Source: Psychrobacter sp. UBA3962 (GTDB taxonomy: Bacteria > Pseudomonadota > Gammaproteobacteria > Pseudomonadales > Moraxellaceae). Taken from it: a DNA stretch of 64,000 nt. Under the pieces are notes generated by a model. The model saw nothing but the letters and a program-made list of their open reading frames with translations. It made no database searches and was not told where the DNA came from. The stretch spans positions 68,284 through 132,283 of the forward strand of contig NZ_DGDC01000003.1 of the NCBI RefSeq assembly GCF_002385225.1. The letters run 5' to 3'. The stretch's first letter is position 1, and each line of letters opens with the position of its first letter. Below, piece after piece: positions 1 to 8,490 of this stretch. The translations under genes and the position numbers were made by a program.

Positions 1-20
1 AACTAACTAACTAACTAACT
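1..20. repeat. tetranucleotide repeat (AACT)5
   Basis: Five perfect tandem copies of AACT run up to the left window edge, so the full array may be longer. It ends just beyond the stop codon of the VOC gene and lies outside any coding region seen here. Confidence 0.8.
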
Positions 21-22
21 TA

Positions 23-598
23 TTACTCACCCACAGGAGTGACTTGTTTTACTTCAGCCAACTCCTCACTGTGTAAAAACTGGGTATGGGTTGGTGCCCG
101 TTTTGTGCGCGACCATTCTTGTAGCATATCGACTTTCATCTCTTCTGTAATCAAAGAGATTTTTTGCTCAGAGGTTGGGTCATCATAGGTAAGCTCTAAA
201 CGATGTCCGTTGGGGTCAAAGAAGTAAATTGAGTGGAATATACCATGGTTAGTAACGCCCACCACCTCAATACCATTGGCTTCTAGTTGAGCTTTCGCAG
301 ACAGTAAAGCCTGCTCGTCTTTAACTTTAAGCGCCAAATGCTGAACCCAGTCTGGGGTATTGGGGTCAGCGCCCATCTCCGGTTGATTCGGCAGTTCAAA
401 AAAGGCCAATACGTTACCGTTGCCTGCGTCCAAAAAAACGTGCATATAAGGATCGTAGGCTTTGGTTGAAGGGACATAATCTTCTGCAAAAGCTAATACA
501 AAATCCATATTTAAATTCTTTTGGTACCATTCAACGGTTTCTTTGGCATCCTTACAGCGATAGGCCACATGGTGAATCTTTTCTATGGTAAAGCTCAT
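23..598 (-). CDS. VOC family (glyoxalase/extradiol dioxygenase-like) protein
   Basis: A 191-residue protein of the vicinal oxygen chelate superfamily. Two beta-alpha-beta-beta-beta modules can be read, with probable metal ligands His10 (in HHVAY), His87 (QHLAL) and Glu135 (HRLELTYD), the usual His/His/Glu set, so it should bind a divalent metal. It is cytoplasmic, with no signal peptide. A good ribosome site (AAAGGA) precedes the ATG. It sits 57 bases after fahA on the same strand, so it is probably co-transcribed and linked to tyrosine or homogentisate breakdown. The substrate cannot be told from sequence. Its single-domain length differs from two-domain Hpd, which is encoded separately nearby. 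Confidence 0.85.
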   Translation of the reverse strand: MSFTIEKIHHVAYRCKDAKETVEWYQKNLNMDFVLAFAEDYVPSTKAYDPYMHVFLDAGNGNVLAFFELPNQPEMGADPNTPDWVQHLALKVKDEQALLSAKAQLEANGIEVVGVTNHGIFHSIYFFDPNGHRLELTYDDPTSEQKISLITEEMKVDMLQEWSRTKRAPTHTQFLHSEELAEVKQVTPVGE

Positions 599-655
599 AT
601 CAAAATCCTTTTGATGTCGTCACTTTATTATTTAAAGACTAACTTTGTCAGAATA

Positions 656-1945
656 TTAATTGCTAAAGTTAAAATGTAATGCCGGCAAAACCTTACCGCG
701 CACTTCACCAAAGCCCACTCGGAGCCCGTCTTTTTCACTGTAACCTTTCATAATCACAGTGTCACCATCTTCAATAAAGGTACGGGTCTCGCCACTTTTT
801 AATGTCACAGGTTTGGTTGCGTTCCAAGCAATCTCAAGCATAGAGCCATAAGATTCTGGCGTTGGCCCTGAAATGGTTCCAGAGCCCATAAGGTCACCGA
901 CTTGTACCGCACAGCCAGTGATGGTGTGGTGCGTAAGCTGCTGCGCCATAGACCAATACATATATTTAAAATTGGTTTCACAAACTACGGTAGCTTCCTC
1001 TGATTTGTCTGTCATCAGCTCCACTGACAAGTTTATGTCATAGGTATTGTCCGTTTTATTTTCACGCAGATAGGCAAGAGGCTGTGGCTCTTGGACAGGA
1101 ACAGAAGTTTTGAAAGGCTCTAAGGCATCGAGTGTCACAATCCAGGGTGAGATAGAGGACGCAAAAGTTTTGGCATTAAATGGACCTAAAGGCACATATT
1201 CCCATTTTTGGATATCACGGGCAGACCAGTCATTTAATAGCACCATGCCAAAGATATGCTCCCAAGCGTCATCAATAGAGATGGGCTGACCGATGTGGTT
1301 GGGTTTACCGACCACAAAAGCCGTCTCTAATTCAAAATCCAAACGCTTACAAGCAGAGAATATGGGGCGCTCATCTGGATTGGGTTTCAGCTGACCTGAA
1401 GGGCGAATCACATCTTGGCCACTGACTATGACTGTGCTGGCACGACCATTGTAGCCGACAGGAAGCTCAGTCCAGTTCGGTAGTAGGGCATTGTTGGGAT
1501 CACGGAACATGGTACCAACGTTGGTGGCATGCTCTTTTGATGAATAGAAGTCAGTGTAACCCGGCACCTGTAGCGGAAGATGAAGCGTAATGTCTGCTTG
1601 ATTAAATAGGGCCTTATGACGTAATGCCTCATTATCACGTAGGGTTTCATTATCGGCAGACAATAGCTTTTGTACGGTACTGCGGGTGGCCGTCCAATTT
1701 TCTCGGCCTGACTCGATAAAGCTATTTAAAGTGGGTTTGTCAAAATATGGTCCACCAGCCAACTGTAACAAGCCGACTTCTTCTAGGACACAGAGGTCGA
1801 GTACTTGATCGCCAATAGCGATACCAGCACGGCGTTTGCCTTCTTTGGTTTCGCTAAATATCCCATAAGGCAGGTTATGAATAGAAAAGTCGCTGTTGTC
1901 AGCCACTTTTATAAATGAGGTCAATGTTCTATCAATTGATGACAT
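656..1945 (-). CDS. fahA: fumarylacetoacetase
   Basis: A 429-residue protein of normal length for bacterial FAH. It hydrolyses fumarylacetoacetate to fumarate and acetoacetate, the last step of tyrosine/homogentisate degradation. Recognisable blocks are the N-terminal SH3-like part (NLPYGIFS), then DFYSSKEHATNVGTMFR, PVGYNGRAS, the acidic metal-binding stretch LDFELETAFVVGKPN, LLNDWSARDIQKWEY, and GDLMGSGTISGPTPES near the end. AAGGAT lies in front of the ATG. The gene follows a LysR-type regulator on the same strand, with a 216-base gap that probably holds its own promoter, and leads into the VOC gene. The hmgA and maiA partners are not visible and may lie left of the window. Confidence 0.96.
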   Translation of the reverse strand: MSSIDRTLTSFIKVADNSDFSIHNLPYGIFSETKEGKRRAGIAIGDQVLDLCVLEEVGLLQLAGGPYFDKPTLNSFIESGRENWTATRSTVQKLLSADNETLRDNEALRHKALFNQADITLHLPLQVPGYTDFYSSKEHATNVGTMFRDPNNALLPNWTELPVGYNGRASTVIVSGQDVIRPSGQLKPNPDERPIFSACKRLDFELETAFVVGKPNHIGQPISIDDAWEHIFGMVLLNDWSARDIQKWEYVPLGPFNAKTFASSISPWIVTLDALEPFKTSVPVQEPQPLAYLRENKTDNTYDINLSVELMTDKSEEATVVCETNFKYMYWSMAQQLTHHTITGCAVQVGDLMGSGTISGPTPESYGSMLEIAWNATKPVTLKSGETRTFIEDGDTVIMKGYSEKDGLRVGFGEVRGKVLPALHFNFSN

Positions 1946-2010
1946 AGAAAAATCCTTTTTCTAATGGGGTGAAGTCATAAAATATGAAAATGAGAGTAAG
2001 GTTATTAGAG

Positions 2011-2059
2011 TCTTATAAGATGAAAATTCATTACGATATGGATAATCTGTTATAAATAA
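2011..2059. promoter_or_regulatory. possible operator motifs upstream of fahA
   Basis: TCTTATAA at 2011-2018 and TTATAAATAA at 2050-2059 lie in the 216-base gap before fahA. The same words recur in the lysR/hpd intergenic region (3115-3156), as would be expected if one regulator controlled both. The motif is very AT-rich and also occurs at about 26,634, so the case is weak. Confidence 0.25.
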
Positions 2060-2161
2060 TGTAATTTATTGCCCATTACTTTGCAAGTTATAAATTTTAA
2101 TATCACCATTTAGCAAGCTATTCATTGAGCTGTTGTTCGGTCTTACGAAATGACTTTTTTG

Positions 2162-3106
2162 TTAAGAGGGTAATAAATGCAGCTGTGATAACTCAGTGAA
2201 ATAATCTTCAAAATAACGTTGTAGGAAATCTTTGAATGTCATACTGGCAGGGGACAATGCGCGTGATGAGCGTTGGTAAATATAAAACTTGCGCAGTTTG
2301 ACAGGTTCGGAAAGGGGTTTAAGCACCAACTTATTGGCACTGACCCAATCAATAACTTCTGGCATGTAAGGCAGACATAGTGTCACTCCAAAGCCTTGGC
2401 GTGTCATCTCAAGCGCCGTGGACATAAAGTTTACTTTGTAAGGCGCGTTTTTGATTTGAAGGGCAATATCCTCGGTAAGCTCTAATGTGACATGATCAAT
2501 GAAGGGTCCATTAAGGGTAATCAGTGGCTCACCTAATAAATCACTCCAAGTTACCTCAGCAAAATTGGCCAAACGATGCTCCTCGGGCACAACGACACAA
2601 AACGGTAGCTCATACAATAAATCAGCACTTAAATTATCGTCCTCTTCTACCTCGGCCAACTCAACACCCACTCCTAAATCTACCTCAATATTCTCGATAT
2701 GCTGTAGAACGTGCTCAGCAGAGCAATCCAATAAGGTCACATTGATATTAGGATATTGTTTGGCAAATTGGGCAATGACCGCAGGCATGGAGGAGGCAGC
2801 GAACTGAGATACCGCAAGCTTAACCTTACCTTGAGCCAAGCTGGTAAGGCTAGAAGCTTCATTCTCAAATAAGGTCATTTCATTTAGCACACGCCGTGCT
2901 TGAGGCAGTAAGTGGTAGCCAACCACAGATAGAGACAATTGTCTGGTGGTTCGATCAAATAATAATACCTCTAAATTACTTTCAAGCTCTTTTATCAGCC
3001 CGCTAACTGCAGACTGGGTCAAATGCATTTTGTCGCTGGCACGGGTAAAACTGCCGGTTTCAGCGACATTAATAAAGGCGTTTAATTGACGCAATGTTAT
3101 ATTCAT
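2162..3106 (-). CDS. LysR-family transcriptional regulator
   Basis: A 314-residue LysR-type regulator. The N-terminal winged helix-turn-helix is clear at about residues 3-62 (LRQLNAFINVAETGSFTRAS, then the recognition part LTQSAVSGLIKELE). A periplasmic-binding-protein-like effector domain fills about residues 90-300. It is divergent from hpd and lies upstream of fahA, so control of tyrosine catabolism is the obvious inference, with an intermediate of that pathway as possible inducer. Inducer identity and sign of regulation cannot be read from sequence. Confidence 0.92.
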   Translation of the reverse strand: MNITLRQLNAFINVAETGSFTRASDKMHLTQSAVSGLIKELESNLEVLLFDRTTRQLSLSVVGYHLLPQARRVLNEMTLFENEASSLTSLAQGKVKLAVSQFAASSMPAVIAQFAKQYPNINVTLLDCSAEHVLQHIENIEVDLGVGVELAEVEEDDNLSADLLYELPFCVVVPEEHRLANFAEVTWSDLLGEPLITLNGPFIDHVTLELTEDIALQIKNAPYKVNFMSTALEMTRQGFGVTLCLPYMPEVIDWVSANKLVLKPLSEPVKLRKFYIYQRSSRALSPASMTFKDFLQRYFEDYFTELSQLHLLPS

Positions 3107-3114
3107 AGGATAAC

Positions 3115-3156
3115 CTTATAAATAAATCATAAAATACGATTAGTCTTATAAATAAA
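3115..3156. promoter_or_regulatory. direct repeat in the lysR-hpd intergenic region
   Basis: CTTATAAATAAA occurs twice, at 3115-3126 and 3145-3156, exactly 30 bases apart, which is close to three helical turns. LysR-type proteins often bind two or three sites between divergent promoters, so this may be the operator. The AT-richness of the host makes chance a real alternative. Confidence 0.3.
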
Positions 3157-3264
3157 CCTATTCTAATATAAATATTAGGTCAACTATTGTTGATAAATGT
3201 ATTAGCTGACAATCTACTTTTTTAAGGGCTGTTCAGCAAAATAGTTTTCTAAGGATAGAACAGC

Positions 3265-3280
3265 ACCCAGAGGTCTGGGT
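3265..3280. promoter_or_regulatory. short perfect inverted repeat in the hpd leader
   Basis: ACCCAGA and TCTGGGT are separated by GG, 61 bases before the hpd start codon. In RNA the two-base loop would be too tight, so a protein-binding palindrome is more likely than a hairpin. It is GC-rich compared with its surroundings. Confidence 0.35.
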
Positions 3281-3340
3281 ATTTAAGTAAAGGCCAACCT
3301 AGACTGGGCGTGCTCCACACAACATTAAGGATGATTTGAC

Positions 3341-4459
3341 ATGGCAGATTTATTTGACAACCCAATGGGCTTATGTGGCTTCGATTTCGTCGAGTTTGCA
3401 TCACCCGAGCCAAAACTGGTAGAAGAGTTGTTTCAAAAACTCGGCTTTACCCACGTCGCCAACCACCGATCAAAAGATGTTGCCTTATATCGTCAAGGGG
3501 ACATCAATCTTATTTTAAACCGAGAGCCTCAAAGCCATGCTAGCTACTTTGTAGAAGAGCATGGTCCTGGTGCATGTAGTATGGGCTTTCGCGTAGCTGA
3601 TTCTCGCAAAGCGTACAAACGTGCGATTCAGATGGGCGCTCAGCCTGTTGAAGTTCCCACCGGGGTTATGGAATTAAAATTACCAGCCATCAAAGGCATT
3701 GGTGGCTCTTTAATCTATTTGATTGACCGCTTCGAGGAAGGCAGCTCAATTTATGATATTGATTTTGAGTTCTTACCCGGAGTGGACAAGCATCCAAAAG
3801 GGTTTGGTTTTAAGCTTATCGATCACTTAACCCACAACGTTTATCGCGGACGTATGGCATATTGGGCCAATTTCTATGAGCGTATCTTTAACTTCCGTGA
3901 AATCCGTTATTTTGATATTAAAGGGGAATATACCGGCCTAACCAGTAAGGCCATGACCGCACCAGATGGCAAAATTCGTATCCCTCTAAATGAGGAAGCC
4001 CGTCAAGGCGGTGGTCAGATTGAAGAGTACTTGATGCACTTTAACGGTGAAGGCATTCAGCACATTGCGCTGCTAAGTGACAACCTATTGGACAGTATCG
4101 ACAGGCTCAAAGAGGCGGGTATTCCATTGATGACTGCTCCAAATGAAACCTATTATGAGATGCTTAGTGAGCGTCTTCCAGGTCATGGCGAAGATGTGAA
4201 GCAGTTACAAACGCGAGGCATCTTGTTAGACGGTACCACAGAAGACGGTAAACCAAGACTGCTGCTTCAAATCTTCTCAGAAACCATCTTAGGTAGCCCG
4301 GTATTTTTCGAGTTCATCCAGCGCAAAGGCGATTATGAAGAAGGATTTGGCGAGGGTAACTTTAAGGCATTATTTGAATCTATCGAGCGGGATCAGTTAC
4401 GCCGTGGAGCCATTGAAGTTGAGGGCTCAGATGATGATGCAGATATGGCTGCAGTTTAA
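3341..4459 (+). CDS. hpd: 4-hydroxyphenylpyruvate dioxygenase
   Basis: A 372-residue two-domain VOC enzyme that converts 4-hydroxyphenylpyruvate to homogentisate with Fe(II) and O2. The three iron ligands are in their family motifs: His162 (DHLTHNVYRG), His241 (GIQHIALLSDN) and Glu324 (FFEFIQRKG). The C-terminal FGEGNFKALFESIE helix that closes the active site is intact. AAGGATG precedes the ATG. The gene is divergent from the LysR regulator and is followed by phhA after 209 bases, giving a block that feeds phenylalanine and tyrosine carbon to homogentisate. A tyrosine aminotransferase is needed in between and is not present here. Confidence 0.97.
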   Translation: MADLFDNPMGLCGFDFVEFASPEPKLVEELFQKLGFTHVANHRSKDVALYRQGDINLILNREPQSHASYFVEEHGPGACSMGFRVADSRKAYKRAIQMGAQPVEVPTGVMELKLPAIKGIGGSLIYLIDRFEEGSSIYDIDFEFLPGVDKHPKGFGFKLIDHLTHNVYRGRMAYWANFYERIFNFREIRYFDIKGEYTGLTSKAMTAPDGKIRIPLNEEARQGGGQIEEYLMHFNGEGIQHIALLSDNLLDSIDRLKEAGIPLMTAPNETYYEMLSERLPGHGEDVKQLQTRGILLDGTTEDGKPRLLLQIFSETILGSPVFFEFIQRKGDYEEGFGEGNFKALFESIERDQLRRGAIEVEGSDDDADMAAV

Positions 4460-4668
4460 GAGCTGAAGTCTAATAAAGGTTAGGGTTAAGTCTTAGCGTG
4501 CTTATCATCAAAATCAAATGATAGAGTAGTAAGGGATGTATAAAACGAGGCAATCTAGCCCATATCAACCTAACCCCTATCCAAGTGTTATTTGAGTCGA
4601 TGTAACTTACCCTTAAACTGATCGCTAATTAGACAATTAATAGCATAAATAATAGAAGGAAAGCTGGC

Positions 4669-5508
4669 ATGGAACGCACTGCTTCACCTATCCAAACTTC
4701 CCTGATGCACAATCAGCATTCGGTATCCTCGGTACCGATCAAAGAGCCTTATGTGTCTCATAGTCCTGATAGCAATGGGCTTATCCATTACAGTCAGCAA
4801 GAAAATGAGATGTGGCACGCTTTGTTATCTCGTCAAGAAAAGCAGATTCCAGACCGAGCTTGCTTAGAATACCTTGAGGGACTAGAGAAACTTAACCTAC
4901 CCAAAAATAATATCCCTCAGTTGAGTGATATTGACGAGGTGCTACAAAGTACAACAGGTTGGCGAACAGCGGCTGTCCCGGCTTTAATTAGTTTCGGTAA
5001 GTTCTTTAAACTGTTGGCCAATAAGCAATTTCCTGTGGCAACCTTCATCCGCCGCTTAGAGGATATGGATTATATTCAAGAGCCTGATATTTTTCATGAG
5101 ATTGTCGGGCACTGTCCGCTACTGACGCATCCTGCTTTTGCGGCCTTTAATGAGGCTTATGGCAAATTAGGCCTTGAGGCAAGTAAAGAAGAGCGAGTAT
5201 TTTTAGCCCGTATGTATTGGTTCACCATTGAGTTTGGCTTGGTGGGTCGAAATCTAGAAGAGCGTCGTATCTATGGCGGCGGTATATTGAGCTCTCCGTC
5301 TGAGACGGTTTATGCCTTAAGCGGTAAACCTGAATATCGAGAATTTGATTTAATAGATGTACTACGAACCCCTTATCGTATTGATCATATTCAACCTATT
5401 TATTATGTGATTGATGACTTAGACAGTTTGTTTGATATTGCAAACAGTGATGTGATGAGCTATGTGAAAAAAGCTATGTCGCTGGGCTTGTTTGATCCTA
5501 CTTATTAA
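4669..5508 (+). CDS. phhA: phenylalanine 4-monooxygenase
   Basis: A 279-residue bacterial phenylalanine hydroxylase, monomeric type without the regulatory ACT domain found in animals. It makes tyrosine from phenylalanine with tetrahydropterin, O2 and non-haem iron. Fe ligands are seen as His143 and His148 in FHEIVGHCPLLTHP and Glu188 in WFTIEFGL. An N-terminal stretch of about 40 residues is poorly conserved and hydrophilic. A ribosome site (GAAGGAAA) stands before the ATG. phhB, encoding the pterin-recycling partner, follows after 170 bases. Confidence 0.97.
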   Translation: MERTASPIQTSLMHNQHSVSSVPIKEPYVSHSPDSNGLIHYSQQENEMWHALLSRQEKQIPDRACLEYLEGLEKLNLPKNNIPQLSDIDEVLQSTTGWRTAAVPALISFGKFFKLLANKQFPVATFIRRLEDMDYIQEPDIFHEIVGHCPLLTHPAFAAFNEAYGKLGLEASKEERVFLARMYWFTIEFGLVGRNLEERRIYGGGILSSPSETVYALSGKPEYREFDLIDVLRTPYRIDHIQPIYYVIDDLDSLFDIANSDVMSYVKKAMSLGLFDPTY

Positions 5509-5678
5509 TTGTGGTTGGTTATTAATTGAAGCTGACTCGGATCCATTACTAATGAGGCTTGGTGGACATGATTCATATCAATAAAACACCAATCATAGCC
5601 CTATTTTAAGACTTAACATATTTAAAGTTCAATTTAATTTAATTCAACATAACTAAAAACCATTAAAAGGACTCTACT

Positions 5679-6020
5679 ATGACAACCTTATATCAATCAA
5701 GCTGCGAAGCGTGCCGCATTGGTGCTCCAAAGGTGACTCAAGAGGAAGCCAATGAGCTAATGACTCAAATTCCTGAGTGGTCATTGGTCGAGGTCGAGGG
5801 TATTAAACAGCTACATCGTGTTTATAAGTTCAAAAACTTTATGGCAGCCATGAATTTTGCCAATGATTTGGCTGAAATTAGTGAGGCTGAAGGCCATCAT
5901 CCTGGTATTTTAGTAGAGTGGGGCAAGGCAACGGTCAGCTGGTGGTCACATAGCATCAAAGGGCTGCATCGCAATGATTTTGTTATGGCAGCAAAAACAG
6001 ATGAACTGTTTACTAAATAG
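5679..6020 (+). CDS. phhB: pterin-4a-carbinolamine dehydratase
   Basis: A 113-residue protein of the PCD/DCoH family. It dehydrates the 4a-hydroxytetrahydrobiopterin formed by PhhA so that the cofactor can be reduced again. The family signature is complete: EGHHPGILVEWGKATVSWWSH with the catalytic His pair, followed by the basic LHRNDF segment. The N-terminal CEACRIGAP motif is typical of the bacterial members. It lies directly between phhA and the antiporter gene, with AAAGGA as ribosome site. Confidence 0.96.
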   Translation: MTTLYQSSCEACRIGAPKVTQEEANELMTQIPEWSLVEVEGIKQLHRVYKFKNFMAAMNFANDLAEISEAEGHHPGILVEWGKATVSWWSHSIKGLHRNDFVMAAKTDELFTK

Positions 6021-6083
6021 CCACTCAAACTTCTCTTTAAATAAAAATGGATTTCTAAGACAACGGCAACATAAGGATATGTT

Positions 6084-7469
6084 ATGCCTCCACAAATATT
6101 AACTCAGGTTTCGCCAAAACTGGCATTTATGCTCTCCACGCTGATAATCTTAATTATGGGCGTGACCATGATCGGTTTTGGCTGGGTCCCTCATTTATCA
6201 CTGATACTTGCCATCTGTTTTCTACTAGCAGTGGGTCTGTTTAAAGGCCTAAGTTTTGATGACATGCAGATGCAAATGGCAACCGGTATCATGCGCGGTA
6301 TTGGGGCTATTTATCTGTTCTTCTTTATTGGATTAATGGTCGCAGCATTGATGATGTCAGGTGCGATTCCAACCCTGATGTATTTTGGTTTTGAGCTAAT
6401 TTTACCTGAGTTTTATTATATCTCGGCGTTTGTTTTAACTTCGATTATTGGGATTGCACTGGGCAGTAGCTTGACTACGGTGGCCACTCTAGGGGTGGCT
6501 TTTATTGGGATGAGCCATGCGTTTGATGCCAATGTGGCAATTGCGGCGGGTGCGGTGGTATCGGGTGCTTTTTTTGGCGATAAGATGTCGCCCTTGTCTG
6601 ATACGTGTACTATTGCAGCTTCAGTCGTAGGCATCGATTTATTTGAGCATATTCGTAATATGGTGTATACCACTGTGCCTGCTTGGCTAATTACTGCGCT
6701 TTTATTTTGGTTTATGTCGGGTGACACTTCTGCTTCTGACTTAAGTCAAGTAACCGCTTTGCAAGCGCAGCTTATTGAAAGTGGGTTAGTGCATGGTTAT
6801 GCAGTCTTACCTTTTGTGGTATTAATAGCACTGGCTTTAATGCGAGTGAATGCCATCTATACCATTATTTGTACGATTATCGCCGCCCTTATTGTGACTT
6901 ATATACACAGCTCACCCACTATTGGCGAGCTAGGAGATTACTTCTTTGGCGGTTACCACCCAGCTGAAAATTTAGAGCTTGGTGAAGTAGGGGGTATGCT
7001 ATCTCGGGGTGGCGTAAATAGTATGTTCTTTACTCAGACCATCGTTATCTTGGCATTGAGTTTGGGCGGATTATTGACGGCATTGGGCATTTTGCCGGCA
7101 CTATTATCTGGTATCAAAGACAGCCTAACTAGCTCGGGCCGAGCCATTGCTGCCGCGGCTATGTCTGCGTTAAGCATTAACATCCTCATTGGTGAGCAGT
7201 ATTTAAGCCTACTGTTATCAGGAACAGCCTTTAGACCGGTTTTTGAGCGATTAAACTTACACCCAAAAAACCTATCACGTACCTTAGAAGATGCAGGCAC
7301 CGTCATTAACCCTTTAGTGCCTTGGAGTGTCTGTGGTGTGTTTATTAGCCAAGCGTTGGGTGTACCAGTGCTCGATTATTTGCCTTATGCCTTCTTCTGT
7401 TATTTGTCATTCTTTTTGACTATTTTATTCGGTTATACCGGTATTACTATCACCAAAACCACAGATTAA
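6084..7469 (+). CDS. NhaC-family Na+/H+ antiporter-like transporter
   Basis: A 461-residue inner-membrane protein with about 11-12 hydrophobic segments. The family blocks FGWVPHLSLILAICFLL, VSGAFFGDKMSPLSDT and EDAGTVINPLVPWSVCG (the last near residue 400) place it in the NhaC antiporter group. The polar NPLVPW and GDKMSPLSDT segments are probably in the ion path. It starts 63 bases after phhB behind a good AAGGAT and ends at a strong terminator, so it is probably the last gene of the phh operon. That position raises the possibility that it moves an aromatic amino acid or its breakdown product with Na+ rather than acting as a general antiporter. This is inference only. Confidence 0.85.
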   Translation: MPPQILTQVSPKLAFMLSTLIILIMGVTMIGFGWVPHLSLILAICFLLAVGLFKGLSFDDMQMQMATGIMRGIGAIYLFFFIGLMVAALMMSGAIPTLMYFGFELILPEFYYISAFVLTSIIGIALGSSLTTVATLGVAFIGMSHAFDANVAIAAGAVVSGAFFGDKMSPLSDTCTIAASVVGIDLFEHIRNMVYTTVPAWLITALLFWFMSGDTSASDLSQVTALQAQLIESGLVHGYAVLPFVVLIALALMRVNAIYTIICTIIAALIVTYIHSSPTIGELGDYFFGGYHPAENLELGEVGGMLSRGGVNSMFFTQTIVILALSLGGLLTALGILPALLSGIKDSLTSSGRAIAAAAMSALSINILIGEQYLSLLLSGTAFRPVFERLNLHPKNLSRTLEDAGTVINPLVPWSVCGVFISQALGVPVLDYLPYAFFCYLSFFLTILFGYTGITITKTTD

Positions 7470-7510
7470 GTGTAATAGTTGCTACAGGTGAGATAACCTC
7501 ATAACCAACC

Positions 7511-7544
7511 AAAAAAAACCTCAATTTTAAATTGAGGTTTTTTT
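7511..7544. terminator. bidirectional Rho-independent terminator
   Basis: A-run, CCTCAATTT, CTCAATTT complement and T-run form a symmetric hairpin between the convergent antiporter gene and the 259-residue protein gene. It can stop transcripts from both sides. Confidence 0.9.
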
Positions 7545-7581
7545 ATAAAGGCATATTTGCAGTCAAACTAATGAAGACACT

Positions 7582-8361
7582 TTATTGTTCTTGGCTGGGC
7601 TCTATGGCATCAGAGATAGGGTTGAGTGGACCTTTTAACAGCTCAGGCTCATCTTTTGGCGTGATGATGTCCTCAATATTTGAATTAGCGAGAAGATCAC
7701 GAATATTTACTTTGGTTTTTAAAATCAGTTGTTCTTCTTCAGTCAGACCATAGTTGACCTGAACCTTATGTAAGATGTTGATGATTTTTTTATTGCGTTT
7801 TAACCAGCGATTAATATCTAGGTAGAGCACATTATCTTTTGGTTTGACGATATTAATTTTATGCAAAATCATGCCTAATGGATCTTTTTTTAGAACGCTG
7901 TGGTAAAACCAAATCAAAAGCTTAATACCATAACGCTTAAAGACAGAATCACAATGTAGCTTTAATACATCGGTATTGGTTAACTGACCAAACACAAAAC
8001 GCTGTACATCCCGGTCGATTTGAACATGTACCAACTCAAAGTTACTGGCGACTTCAACGTAGATACCCTTGATATCAATGGTACAAAACAGTCTAAACCA
8101 GTCCTCGTGAAGCTCAACTCTAAGCTCTAAAATGGCGGCCACATTGTCTGTGACAAACTTTTTTAGAGCCCCATTTACTTGCTCTTGGCTAACCGGCAAT
8201 GAGAACTCATCATCGATAGAGTTGGCCGCTTTACCATAAGCAGACTTTACTTTGGTAGTGACATACGACCAAACCTCTGAGATGCTAAACTTCATGCCCT
8301 CATCGAAGTCTTCAAAAGACTTATCAGGAGCGCTGCTGATAGTTTGTTGAGTTTGTTGCAC
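7582..8361 (-). CDS. conserved-looking protein of unknown function
   Basis: A 259-residue protein that I do not recognise. It is soluble, with no signal peptide or membrane segment. The N-terminus (about 1-35) is polar and probably disordered. The middle (about 85-210) alternates strands and helices with aromatic and hydrophobic patches such as LLIWFYHSVL and NVLYLDINRWLKRNKKI. The C-terminal 40 residues are acidic and proline-containing. Codon use and base composition resemble those of its neighbours. It stands alone between a shared terminator and a divergent-looking promoter region before the MipA gene, so context says little. Confidence 0.75.
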   Translation of the reverse strand: MQQTQQTISSAPDKSFEDFDEGMKFSISEVWSYVTTKVKSAYGKAANSIDDEFSLPVSQEQVNGALKKFVTDNVAAILELRVELHEDWFRLFCTIDIKGIYVEVASNFELVHVQIDRDVQRFVFGQLTNTDVLKLHCDSVFKRYGIKLLIWFYHSVLKKDPLGMILHKINIVKPKDNVLYLDINRWLKRNKKIINILHKVQVNYGLTEEEQLILKTKVNIRDLLANSNIEDIITPKDEPELLKGPLNPISDAIEPSQEQ

Positions 8362-8490
8362 GTAAATTCCTCTTAATTTAAGCCAAAATGTTAAAAGTAG
8401 TACAAGAAATAAGCATCTCTATGGTCAGTGAGTGAGCTGATATATTAAGTACGTGCAGCGATTATACCTGCAAATATACCTGCGAAAATA

